Source: CAYYMD01 sp964480425 (lineage in GTDB: Bacteria > Planctomycetota > Phycisphaerae > SM23-33). From it: a stretch of 21,371 nucleotides of DNA. The notes beneath the pieces are model-generated. The model made no database searches. It was not told where the DNA came from and saw only the letters and a list, made by a program, of their open reading frames with translations. Every line of letters starts with the position of its first letter. Position 1 is the stretch's first letter. This document shows, in pieces, positions 7,476 to 14,403 of the stretch. The translations under genes were made by a program, and so were the position numbers. The stretch lies in assembly GCA_964480425.1 (NCBI GenBank), contig CAYZPY010000027.1, positions 1 through 21,371 of the forward strand. The letters are read 5' to 3'.

Positions 7476-8801
7476 ATGAGAGTTTTTATGCTCGGCTGGG
7501 AATTCCCGCCGCAGATAAGCGGTGGGCTCGGAACGGCGTGTTACGGGCTTACCCGGGCGCTGGACGAAATCGGTGTGGAGGTGTGTTTCGTGATGCCCCG
7601 CGCCGCGGCGCCCCGCCTGCAGGGGCGGGTGAAGGTCCGCGCGCTTAGCGACATGGAGCCCCGGCGCCGGCGCAACTTCCGGCACCTTCGCATGCACCGC
7701 CTCGAGGCGCACCTTCAGGCGTACGCTTCGCCCCGTGACCGCCGCCTGGTAATGGAGCAGGAACTCGCCCGCCAGTGCCACAGCGCCCCGACCCGCGCCG
7801 CCCCAACCGCCGACGTGCCCGAGGGGTCATTCGACCTGACAGGCGCCGACTACGAGGGCGACCTGTTCGGGCAGGTCTACAAATACGCGCGCCTGTCGGT
7901 GGAACTCGCCCGCCAGGAAAGGTTCGACGTCATCCACGCACACGACTGGATGACGTATCCCGCCGCCCTGGCGGTGGCTGCGATGTCGCGCAAACCCCTG
8001 GTGGTCCACGTCCACAGCACCGAACTGGACCGCTGCGGGGTCTATCCCGACGCCAGGATATACGAAATCGAGCGCACGGGGATGCTCAGCGCCGAGAAGG
8101 TCGTGTGCGTCAGTTACCTCGCACGCAGCATGGTCACCGGGCGATACAAAATCCCTGCCGAAAAGGTCGAGGTCGTTTATAACTCCGTGAACCTGCCCGC
8201 CGACGACCACCACGACCAGAAGCCCATCCGGCGCGACGAGAAGATCGTGCTGTTCCTTGGCAGACTGACGGTGCAGAAGGGCCCGGAATATTTCCTCCAG
8301 GCCGCCAAAAAGGTCGTCGAAAAAATCCCCAACGTCCGCTTCGTGGCCGCCGGTGCGGGCGACATGATCATCCAGTGCATCCGCAAGGCCCGCGCGCTGG
8401 ACATCTCCAAATACGTGACGTTCACGGGCTTTCTGGAGGCGGCCGACGTGGCCAAGGTGTTCCGCATGGCCGACCTCTACGTCATGCCGTCGGTCTCCGA
8501 GCCGTTCGGCATCGCCACGCTCGAGGCCCTTTCGCACGACGTGCCGGTGATAGTCTCGCGCCAGTCGGGCGTGGCGGAGGCGCTCCAGCACGTGCTGAAG
8601 GTTGACTTCTGGGACGTGGACGACATGGCCAACAAGATCGTCGCCGTCCTGCGCCACCCCCCGCTTCAGCGCGCCCTGCGCCAGCAGAGCCGCATCGAAC
8701 TGCGCAAATTCTCCTGGTCCGACGCCGCCGAACACCTCAGCCGAATCTACGACCAGGTTATCGGTCAAGCCACTGACGCGCAGAGGATACAGAGGAAATG
8801 A
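7476..8801 (+). CDS. Glycogen-synthase-like glycosyltransferase (GT-B, GT4/GT5 type)
   Basis: 441 residues. N-terminal half: MLGWEFPPQISGGLGTACYGL, with the KxGGLG-like loop here SGGLG (15-19) that binds the nucleotide-sugar phosphates, and HAHDWMTYPA (154-163) typical of starch/glycogen synthases. C-terminal half: LFLGRLTVQKGPEYFL (259-274, K268 contacts the donor) and the E-x7-E motif SEPFGIATLE (E342, E350). Likely transfers glucose from ADP- or UDP-glucose onto an alpha-glucan; the adjacent GH57 gene supports glycogen metabolism. A loop of ~60 residues (60-125) rich in Arg and His is longer than usual. The last 11 residues (ATDAQRIQRK) are encoded by the CGCAGAGG-type repeat and are probably not part of the fold. 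Trehalose- or sucrose-type GT4 enzymes are the main alternative. Confidence 0.85.
   Translation: MRVFMLGWEFPPQISGGLGTACYGLTRALDEIGVEVCFVMPRAAAPRLQGRVKVRALSDMEPRRRRNFRHLRMHRLEAHLQAYASPRDRRLVMEQELARQCHSAPTRAAPTADVPEGSFDLTGADYEGDLFGQVYKYARLSVELARQERFDVIHAHDWMTYPAALAVAAMSRKPLVVHVHSTELDRCGVYPDARIYEIERTGMLSAEKVVCVSYLARSMVTGRYKIPAEKVEVVYNSVNLPADDHHDQKPIRRDEKIVLFLGRLTVQKGPEYFLQAAKKVVEKIPNVRFVAAGAGDMIIQCIRKARALDISKYVTFTGFLEAADVAKVFRMADLYVMPSVSEPFGIATLEALSHDVPVIVSRQSGVAEALQHVLKVDFWDVDDMANKIVAVLRHPPLQRALRQQSRIELRKFSWSDAAEHLSRIYDQVIGQATDAQRIQRK
8766..8799 (+). repeat. 34-bp CGCAGAGG-type repeat, copy 2 (inside a CDS end)
   Basis: 30 of 34 bases identical to 4112-4145. It encodes the final residues of the glycosyltransferase, whose TGA stop starts at the last repeat base. 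Confidence 0.7.
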
Positions 8802-8861
8802 CATACTCAAAAAACTACTGCTCGCGTTTAAAGGTCGTTACGGGCATTGCCGCGACGCGAA

Positions 8862-8890
8862 TTGAAATTTCCTCTTATAAAATATAGAAT
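8862..8890 (+). promoter_or_regulatory. Promoter of the GH57 gene and its leader
   Basis: TTGAAA (8862-8867; 5 of 6), 17-nt spacer, TAGAAT (8885-8890; 5 of 6). Predicted start ~8897, giving a leader of about 115 nt that begins just before the folded element at 8906. The rest of 8802-8861 shows nothing recognisable. Confidence 0.6.
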
Positions 8891-8905
8891 CTTCGTGTCC
8901 CTGCG

Positions 8906-8984
8906 CCCCGCCAAGATGACCGGCGGGCATGCCCTTTGGCAATGCCGGTCCGGTTCCAAACCGGCCGGATTCATCTTGACGGGG
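8906..8984 (+). ncRNA. Folded three-way-junction leader element upstream of GH57
   Basis: Stem P1: CCCCG (8906-8910) with CGGGG (8980-8984), one C-A mismatch, CAAGATGA (8912-8919) with TCATCTTG (8971-8978), and CCGG (8920-8923) with CCGG (8965-8968), an AT bulge on the 3' side. Stem P2: GGCATGCC (8926-8933), loop CTTT, GGC-A-ATGCC (8938-8946) with one bulged A. Stem P3: CCGGTT (8950-8955), loop CCA, AACCGG (8959-8964). CCGGC (8920-8924) can alternatively pair with GCCGG at 8944-8948, giving a competing fold. It lies at the start of the predicted mRNA. It may be a cis-regulatory RNA; a palindromic inserted repeat is the alternative. I recognise no known riboswitch class. Confidence 0.5.
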
Positions 8985-9012
8985 GTGCATCAAAGAGTGT
9001 TTCAATAGACGG

Positions 9013-10185
9013 ATGCCCTCGATCGTTTTTTATTTACAGGTTCACCAGCCGTTCCGCCTGCGTCGTTACAGCGTGTTCGACACGGGTGGGGAATACTTCG
9101 ACGACCGGCTCAACGCCGAGATATGCCGCAAGGTCGCCCGCAAGTGCTACCTTCCGGCCAACCGCGCGATGAAGGACATCATCCGCCGCCACGGCGAGCG
9201 GTTCGCCGTGAATTTCTCGCTCACCGGCGTCGCCGTCGAGCAGTTTCGCCGCTGGGCGCCCGAGGTGCTCGATAGCTTCGTGGAACTCAACGAAACCGGG
9301 CGGGTCGAATTTCTGGCCGAGACGTACTACCACACGCTGGCGTTCCTCTACGATCGCCACGAGTTCGCCGAGCAGGTCCGCATGCACGTCGAACTGATGG
9401 AAGGGCTGTTCGACCGGCGACCGGCGGCGTTCCGCAACACCGAACTGACCTACAACAACGACCTGCCCCAACTGATACGCCCGCTGGGCTTTACGACCAT
9501 CATCACCGAAGGCGCGCCCCAGGTGCTTGGGGCGCGCAGCCCCAGCCGCGTGTACCGCCCGCACGACGGGTCGGATATAAAGATCCTGCTGAAAAACTCG
9601 CGCCTGTCGGACGACGTGGCATTCCGCTTCTCGACGACCTACTGGGAGCACTACCCGCTCACCGTCGACAAATTCGCCCAGTGGGTCGACGCCGCCCTGT
9701 CCGATGGGTGCGCGTGCAACCTGTTCATGGACTACGAGACATTCGGGGAGCACCACTGGGCCGAAACCGGCATATTCGAATTCCTCCACGCAATGCCCGA
9801 AAAGATAATCGCCACAGGCCGGCACGCCTTCGAGACAGTATCGGCGGCTGCCGCCAGGCACCAGCCCGAAGACGAACTCGACGTGCCCGAAACCATCTCC
9901 TGGGCCGACACCGAACGCGACATCTCCGCCTGGCTGGGAAACTCAATGCAGATACAGGCACTGGAAGACCTTTATTCGCTTGGTCCCAAGGTCCTCGCCG
10001 CCGGCGACGAGCGATTGAGAGACGACTGGCGCAAACTCCAGACCTCCGACCACTTCTACTACATGTCCACCAAGTGGCTGGGCGATGGCGTGGTGCACAA
10101 GTACTTCACGCCCTACGAGTCGCCCTACGACGCATTCATAAACTACATGAACGTCCTTGACCACCTGAGGGGAAGAATAAAATAA
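9013..10185 (+). CDS. GH57 alpha-amylase / 4-alpha-glucanotransferase-like enzyme
   Basis: 390 residues, the length of the short single-domain GH57 group. Conserved regions in order: LQVHQPF (8-14), VNFSLTGVAVEQ (66-77), FRNTELTYNND (140-150) with E144 the expected nucleophile, and FMDYETFGEHH (238-248) with D240 the expected acid/base. The family acts by a retaining mechanism on alpha-1,4 or alpha-1,6 glucans. No signal peptide is seen, so it is cytoplasmic and fits intracellular glycogen turnover with the glycogen-synthase-like neighbour. Amylase, glucanotransferase and branching activities cannot be told apart here. The ATG start is fixed by the family's N-terminal strand (MPSIVFYLQVHQPF). 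No clear Shine-Dalgarno is seen; the G-run at 8981-8985 is too distant and is paired in the leader fold. Confidence 0.92.
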   Translation: MPSIVFYLQVHQPFRLRRYSVFDTGGEYFDDRLNAEICRKVARKCYLPANRAMKDIIRRHGERFAVNFSLTGVAVEQFRRWAPEVLDSFVELNETGRVEFLAETYYHTLAFLYDRHEFAEQVRMHVELMEGLFDRRPAAFRNTELTYNNDLPQLIRPLGFTTIITEGAPQVLGARSPSRVYRPHDGSDIKILLKNSRLSDDVAFRFSTTYWEHYPLTVDKFAQWVDAALSDGCACNLFMDYETFGEHHWAETGIFEFLHAMPEKIIATGRHAFETVSAAAARHQPEDELDVPETISWADTERDISAWLGNSMQIQALEDLYSLGPKVLAAGDERLRDDWRKLQTSDHFYYMSTKWLGDGVVHKYFTPYESPYDAFINYMNVLDHLRGRIK

Positions 10186-10186
10186 A

Positions 10187-10214
10187 CAAAATCCCAAATT
10201 CCAAATCCCGAACT
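10187..10214 (+). repeat. Heptanucleotide repeat, four units
   Basis: CAAAATC, CCAAATT, CCAAATC, CCGAACT follow one another without a phase break, starting 2 nt after the GH57 stop. The stretch 10215-10280 that follows is low-complexity but without a clear unit. Confidence 0.55.
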
Positions 10215-10280
10215 CGCACGCCAAGACCCACACACACCTCGATTTCCCACGCCGGGGCAGGCCTCAAAATCCGCACTGCA

Positions 10281-10364
10281 AACCTCGAACCGCGAAATTT
10301 TTAAATATCCCTGCTCCCTGCGCCCTATACCCTCCTCAATTACCGATTGCCGATCGCCGATTAC
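10281..10364 (+). repeat. 12-unit heptanucleotide array; contains direct repeat A (10285-10352)
   Basis: Twelve 7-nt units run without a gap: AACCTCG, AACCGCG, AAATTTT, TAAATAT, CCCTGCT, CCCTGCG, CCCTATA, CCCTCCT, CAATTAC, CGATTGC, CGATCGC, CGATTAC. Neighbouring units are alike, in four families. Bases 10285-10352 recur at 11150-11216 with one deletion and about three substitutions. It resembles in kind the STRR heptamer arrays of cyanobacteria. Confidence 0.7.
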
Positions 10365-10414
10365 TAAACACGTAAGTACGGACAAGTCGCCTTACAACAT
10401 GAATTTATATTTTA

Positions 10415-10443
10415 TAGACATTTTAAGCAAGATAATGTATAAT
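10415..10443 (+). promoter_or_regulatory. vapBC promoter
   Basis: TAGACA (10415-10420; 5 of 6), 17-nt spacer, perfect TATAAT (10438-10443). It lies in an AT-rich stretch (10391-10460) unlike the GC-rich surroundings. Confidence 0.7.
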
Positions 10444-10459
10444 ACCGATGTATACATTA
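10433..10459 (+). promoter_or_regulatory. Inverted-repeat operator of vapBC
   Basis: TAATGTATA (10433-10441) and TATACATTA (10451-10459) form a perfect 9-bp inverted repeat with a 9-nt spacer. It covers the -10 box and the likely start site. Type II antitoxins with a ribbon-helix-helix domain bind such sites as dimers, alone or with toxin, so autorepression is expected. Confidence 0.65.
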
Positions 10460-10469
10460 GAGGTGCCGC

Positions 10470-10703
10470 ATGCATCGAACGCAGATATATCTGACCGGTC
10501 AGCAGCGTCGGAAACTCTCCGCCGTGGCCAAGGCGACCGGGAAAAAGCAGAGCGAACTGATCCGCCAGGCGGTGGATTTGCTCATAGAGCGGTCGCAGCC
10601 CCGACGGCGAAACGAGATACTCAACAAGGCCGCCGGAATGTGGAAGGACCGCCGCGACCTGCCCGACTTCGTCTCCGTGCGCAACCAATGGGACCGGCAC
10701 TGA
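10470..10703 (+). CDS. vapB: VapB-like ribbon-helix-helix antitoxin
   Basis: 77 residues. N-terminal part: RTQIYLTGQQRRKLSAVAKATGKKQSELIRQAVDLLIE-type sequence, a ribbon-helix-helix DNA-binding domain with the beta strand TQIYL (4-8) that enters the operator's major groove, followed by two helices. The C-terminal 35 residues (RRRNEILNKAAGMWKDRRDLPDF) would wrap the toxin and block its active site. GAGGTG lies 4 nt before the ATG. It ends 4 nt before vapC. Expected to be unstable and to repress its own promoter through 10433-10459. The assignment rests on the domain plus the PIN toxin partner. Confidence 0.88.
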   Translation: MHRTQIYLTGQQRRKLSAVAKATGKKQSELIRQAVDLLIERSQPRRRNEILNKAAGMWKDRRDLPDFVSVRNQWDRH

Positions 10704-10707
10704 GGTC

Positions 10708-11094
10708 ATGACCAAAACCGTCATAGTCGATACGGACGTAATGGTGGATTTCCTTCGCGGTGCGGACCAGGCCGTGGTCGTCATTAAAGAACACGCGGAG
10801 CGAATCGCCCTCTCGCCCATAGTTGTGGCCGAGTTATACGCCGGCGTGAAAGGCAAACGCGAGCAGGAAACGCTCGACGAACTGGTCTCGATTTTTCGAG
10901 TTATCAACGTAACGGCGGAAATCGCCAAGTCGGCGGGACTGCTCAAGCGCGATTACGCCGCCTCGCACGGCGTGGGACTGGCCGACGCCGTCATCGCCGC
11001 CACCGCACGTTCGCAGAACGCCGAACTGCTCACCCTTAACGTCAAACACTACCCCATGCTCAAGTCACTGGAACCCGCATACGAGAAGAAATAA
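10708..11094 (+). CDS. vapC: VapC-like PIN-domain ribonuclease toxin
   Basis: 128 residues, typical for VapC. Metal-binding acids of the PIN fold are visible: D8 in VIVDTDVMVDFLRG, E42 in VVAELYAG, D93 in GLADAVIAATA, and N111 in LTLNVKHYPML where the fourth site is expected. The family cleaves tRNA or rRNA with Mg2+ or Mn2+ and stops growth when the antitoxin is lost. The cellular target is not predictable. All catalytic positions are present, so the toxin looks active. It is co-transcribed with vapB, inside a repeat-bounded island that suggests acquisition or mobility. Confidence 0.92.
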   Translation: MTKTVIVDTDVMVDFLRGADQAVVVIKEHAERIALSPIVVAELYAGVKGKREQETLDELVSIFRVINVTAEIAKSAGLLKRDYAASHGVGLADAVIAATARSQNAELLTLNVKHYPMLKSLEPAYEKK

Positions 11095-11108
11095 TAAGGC
11101 CGCGCGAG

Positions 11109-11137
11109 CGTGGCTGACGCTTACGTGCCAAGCCACG
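11109..11137. other. 7-bp hairpin after vapC
   Basis: CGTGGCT (11109-11115) and AGCCACG (11131-11137), 15-nt loop, 15 nt after the vapC stop. There is no T-run, so a terminator role is uncertain. The remainder of 11095-11149 shows nothing else. Confidence 0.3.
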
Positions 11138-11149
11138 GCGCCCGCCACT

Positions 11150-11216
11150 TCGAACCGCGAACTTTTAAATATCCCTGCTCCCTAAGCCCTATACCCTCCT
11201 CAATTACCGATTGCCG
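11150..11216 (+). repeat. Direct repeat B flanking vapBC
   Basis: 67 bp, about 95% identical to 10285-10352. A one-base loss in the T-run breaks the heptamer phase that copy A keeps. Copies A and B bracket the vapBC module in the same orientation. Confidence 0.75.
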
Positions 11217-11277
11217 GACGCCGCCGGGCGAAGCGGCAACCATAAGACGGCGACGAGATTTCCGTAAACCGCCCTAA
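11213..11277. mobile_element. Decayed half-copy of the MITE-like element
   Basis: About 85% identical (56 of 66 aligned positions) to 21306-21371, the right half of the element at the window end; differences are mostly transitions. It ends in the terminal repeat TTTCCGTAAACCGCCC followed by TA. No matching left arm is found nearby, so this copy is truncated. Its outer end overlaps the stop codon of the GH117-like gene. Confidence 0.55.
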
Positions 11278-12488
11278 TCCATGTACTTTTCCTTATTATC
11301 CAGCACATCGCGGATAGTGGCGTAGTACTTGTACTGGTGATTGAAATTTTTCTTGTGTCCCTGTTTGAGGTCGCAGTCGAAGCGGACCAGGAAATCCCAG
11401 TCGCCCTTGACGTGGCACAGTCCCCAAGTGAAGCCCTGCCCGTCGGTGGTATTTGAGAACTTGTCGGGGATGTACGCCCCCCCTGCCGGTGGAATGTCGT
11501 TAAGCCCGGTCATGAGGCGGAAGTTCAGCCCGTCTTCGGCGTACTGGATGGTGTTTTTCTCCGGTCCGGCCCAGTCGAGCATCGCCGCCACACCGGATTT
11601 ATAAGGCCAGACCCACACCTCGTGCCCGCTGTTGGTTATTGGGTTCAGGGGGTGCTTGACGTAAGGGCCTGTGGGCTCCTCGGCGATGGCGACGCCCCAC
11701 TTGGAGTCGAATGGCTTGCGCCCGATCTGCTGACCCTTGTAATACAGCCAGTATTTCCCCCCGCGCACGAGTATGCCGGGGTCGTGGACCTTGTGGCTGT
11801 CCCAGGGGCCTATTTTCTCGGCCTGGGACCAGTGGACGTCGGGGTCGCCTTCTTTGCCCTTCCACTTTCCGCCCGGCGTGGGGCGGAGGATGGGCCGGGG
11901 CAACTTTTTTCAGGGTCCCTCGGGCGAATCGGACACGGACATTGCTATGACGTTTTTGCTCCGCTGGGTGTAGGGGGCCTTTACGGCCTGGTAAACCAGA
12001 TAATACTTGCCATCGGCTACCAGAATGTTCGTGGTGAACACGCTGCGATCGTCGAACGAACCCTTCGGTCCGGGCGTCACGGCCACGCCTTGTTCTTTCC
12101 AGTTGCGCCCGTCCTTGCTGGTGGCGTACCATATCTCGGCAAGGTCCCAGCGGAAGGCCCGCAGTTTTTCGGTCGCCCGCTTCACGCCCACGGGGCGATG
12201 GCCCGATATCCGCGTGTACCACACGTAATACTTATCGCCCACCTTGATGATGGTGCTGGGGTCGCGCCGCCCCACGCCCTTTTCGTAGCCGATGCCCTTC
12301 ACCGGCGAGTATCGAAACAGCGTGTAAAACTCGCTGACGCTGTCGTCGCAGCGGAATCGCCTCATGGCAGCGCTTTTGCCGCCGTTGAGGTCGGCGGTTT
12401 TATGTCCGAGCCCGTACATGGCAGCGCCATACAGGGCAACCAGAATCACCCCCGACCATGTCAACGTCATCTTGATGCCTTTGGACAC
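11274..12488 (-). pseudogene. GH117-like five-bladed beta-propeller hydrolase, interrupted by in-frame TGA
   Basis: 405 codons from GTG 12488 (AAGGAG six nt upstream, overlapping the sulfatase stop) to TAG 11274. Codon 193 is TGA (11912-11910), and both sides are in the same frame. The N-terminus has a signal-anchor (MTLTWSGVILVALYGAAMYG). Propeller motifs: GRRDPSTI (about 73-80), SFDDRSVFTTN, and after the stop WDSHKVHDPGILV and GHEVWVWPYKSG. These resemble GH117 (anhydrogalactosidases of red-algal galactans) or, more distantly, GH43. The stop falls where SDSPEGP-?-KKLPRPIL expects Trp, so TGG to TGA is likely. Other genes here use TGA as stop and TGG for Trp, so recoding is unlikely. It is either a recent pseudogene, a sequencing error, or read through. 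ATG 12470 is an alternative start. Confidence 0.75.
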
Positions 12489-12498
12489 GACATACTCC

Positions 12499-14352
12499 TT
12501 AACGCTCGCTTGGCTTCCGTCTGACATACACGTAGTACGCCCCGCGGGAGGTTCCGTCAACGTCGGTCAGCCAGGTCCGGAGGTTCACGTTCCCGGCCCG
12601 TAGTTTGACCTCGAACGTGACGGACTTGTCGTGCGGCGAGATTTTTTTCGTCTCGTCGAAATCGCCCGCCTTGAGTCTCGCGGCTGTGGGCCTTATCGCG
12701 CGGGAGGGCAACCCGTACAGGCGGAAATTCGTGTCGTGCTTTTGGCGGTCGAGTTCGGCGGGTTCGACCTTTGCGCCGAATGACCTGTCGAGTTCTTCCG
12801 GCCAGCGGCGAAGGGTGATCTCGTACACGCCGTTGCGCGCCGCTCGCAGCGCCCAGAAGCCGTTGGTCTCGACGGCGGCGCGGACGTGCTGCTGGCTGTA
12901 AGGCGCCTTCGGCCCGTGCCAACCCTGACATGTCAGGACGGTGCGCGGGGCTTTGTGATGGCCTACGACAACGCGACAATATTCGTCGAACCGTTCTGAT
13001 ATGTCCGCCCACCACTTTTCGTAGGCGGCGCCCAGCCGCTCGACCACGTCGGGAAACCGACCGGAGAGGTCGTTTTTCTGTCCGGGATCTTTGCGGATGT
13101 CGTACAGTTCCCTCTTGTTTTTCCCGTCGCCCACCATCCGCCATCTGTCGGTCATCACCGCAAAGTCCTTGTACTTTATCGGTCGGTCGTCGGTCAGGTC
13201 CTCCCCGAACCGTCCCTGGTGCTGGACGAAGAGCATCCGTCCCGGCCAGGGCGCGTCCGGCGATAACAACTGTGCCTGGAGCGATCGGCCGTCGAACTGC
13301 TTCGCCTGCGGCGGCATTTCCAGACGGCACAGACTCACCAGCGTCGGCATGATGTCCACGTGCGAGGTGACCGGTCGAATGTCCGCGCCGGTTTTAAGCC
13401 CGCCGGCGGGCCAGTGCACGAAGCACGCCGCGCGGTGCCCGCCCTCGTATGCGGTTCCTTTTCGCCCCCGCATTTGCGCGTTGAACAGGCGCGCACCCGT
13501 CGTGCCGCCGTTATCCGTCATGAAAATCAGTATGGTATTCTCGGCCAGGCCAAGTTGCTCCAGGCGATGACGGAGCCGGCCGAGGTTCTCGTCTATGTTG
13601 GCAATCATGCCGTAGAAGCGCGCCTGGTTGACGTTTATCCGCTTGTCGTCGATGAACGGTTTGACGTATTTCCATGGAACGTTTTGCGGGCCGTGAGGGG
13701 CGTTGGTCGGCAGGTAAACAAAGAACGGGCGGGTGCGATTCTTCTCGATGAACTTCATCGCCTCGGCAAACCACACGTCGGTGCAGTATCCGTTGAACTT
13801 TTCGGGTTTGCCGTTGCGGAAGTACGTGTCGTCGTAGTAGTCGTTGCCCCAGTAGTCGGGCGTCTCGCCGACGACCCCCCCGCCGTGGACCAGCGCCTCG
13901 TGGAATCCGCGATGCTCAGGTCGGTAAGGGTAACTGTCGCCCAGGTGCCACTTTCCGAACACTCCGGTTCGGTAGTCGTTGTCGGCGAACGCCCGGGCCA
14001 GGGTTGTCTCGTCGGCGCGGAGGTGGTTCCGGCCGGCGTAGGTCAGCCACACGCCCGCCCGCGCGGGATAGCGCCCGGTAAGCAGCCCGGCGCGCGTGGG
14101 CGAGCAGGTGGGGCTGACGTGGAAATCCGCCAGGCGAGCCGATTCGTCGTGCAAAGCGTCGATGTTGGGCGTGCGGACGAACGGGTTGCCGTGGCAGGAC
14201 ATGTCGGCGTAGCCCTGGTCGTCGGTCAATACGAGAATGACGTTGGGCCTGTGCGGGCGAACGTCCGCGGCGCCCGCCCGGGTCGCCCCGGCAACCACGA
14301 CCGCAGCGCCCGCCGCCCTTAAAAACTCCCTGCGCTGCATCCTTTTACTCAT
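12499..14352 (-). CDS. Tat-exported arylsulfatase-type sulfatase
   Basis: 617 residues. A twin-arginine signal (RREFLRAAG, 8-15, then a hydrophobic stretch to AGAAD) sends it folded to the periplasm. Sulfatase motif C83-S-P-T-R87 (CxPxR), where Cys becomes formylglycine; metal ligands D44/D45 (VLTDDQG) and D280/N281 (MTDNGG); GKWHLGD (133-139) supplies the active-site Lys and His. The catalytic domain ends near 450; a ~150-residue C-terminal extension ending GAYYVYVRRK is beta-rich and resembles that of planctomycete sulfatases. It likely removes sulfate from an algal or other sulfated glycan, together with the adjacent GH117-like enzyme. It lies 51 nt after the ribokinase gene, same strand. 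The start at 14352 has a weak ribosome site; ATG 14340 (preceded by AAAGG) is an alternative that keeps the Tat motif. No sulfatase-maturing enzyme is in the window. Confidence 0.93.
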   Translation of the reverse strand: MSKRMQRREFLRAAGAAVVVAGATRAGAADVRPHRPNVILVLTDDQGYADMSCHGNPFVRTPNIDALHDESARLADFHVSPTCSPTRAGLLTGRYPARAGVWLTYAGRNHLRADETTLARAFADNDYRTGVFGKWHLGDSYPYRPEHRGFHEALVHGGGVVGETPDYWGNDYYDDTYFRNGKPEKFNGYCTDVWFAEAMKFIEKNRTRPFFVYLPTNAPHGPQNVPWKYVKPFIDDKRINVNQARFYGMIANIDENLGRLRHRLEQLGLAENTILIFMTDNGGTTGARLFNAQMRGRKGTAYEGGHRAACFVHWPAGGLKTGADIRPVTSHVDIMPTLVSLCRLEMPPQAKQFDGRSLQAQLLSPDAPWPGRMLFVQHQGRFGEDLTDDRPIKYKDFAVMTDRWRMVGDGKNKRELYDIRKDPGQKNDLSGRFPDVVERLGAAYEKWWADISERFDEYCRVVVGHHKAPRTVLTCQGWHGPKAPYSQQHVRAAVETNGFWALRAARNGVYEITLRRWPEELDRSFGAKVEPAELDRQKHDTNFRLYGLPSRAIRPTAARLKAGDFDETKKISPHDKSVTFEVKLRAGNVNLRTWLTDVDGTSRGAYYVYVRRKPSER

Positions 14353-14403
14353 TATTGGAGCACCCTGGTGTCATCTTTGGTTAGAGCGTTCCGTCGGGCG
14401 GCG

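Noticed and set aside
8906..8984. tRNA or tRNA-like gene (T-arm-like GGTTCCAAACC)
   Set aside because: Only two hairpins inside a long closing stem; no anticodon arm, no CCA-type acceptor end and wrong stem lengths.
10187..11216. CRISPR array
   Set aside because: Repeats are degenerate 7-mers without spacers, plus only two longer copies 865 nt apart that enclose genes; no cas genes.
11898..11915. Programmed frameshift or recoded TGA (A AAA AAG slippery run beside the stop)
   Set aside because: Both halves are in the same frame, so no shift is needed, and the run follows rather than precedes the stop. Other genes use TGA as a normal stop.
13360..14322. Plus-strand 320-codon open frame antisense to the sulfatase
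   Set aside because: Val/Gly/Arg-rich shadow of the sulfatase; the minus-strand frame has all catalytic motifs.
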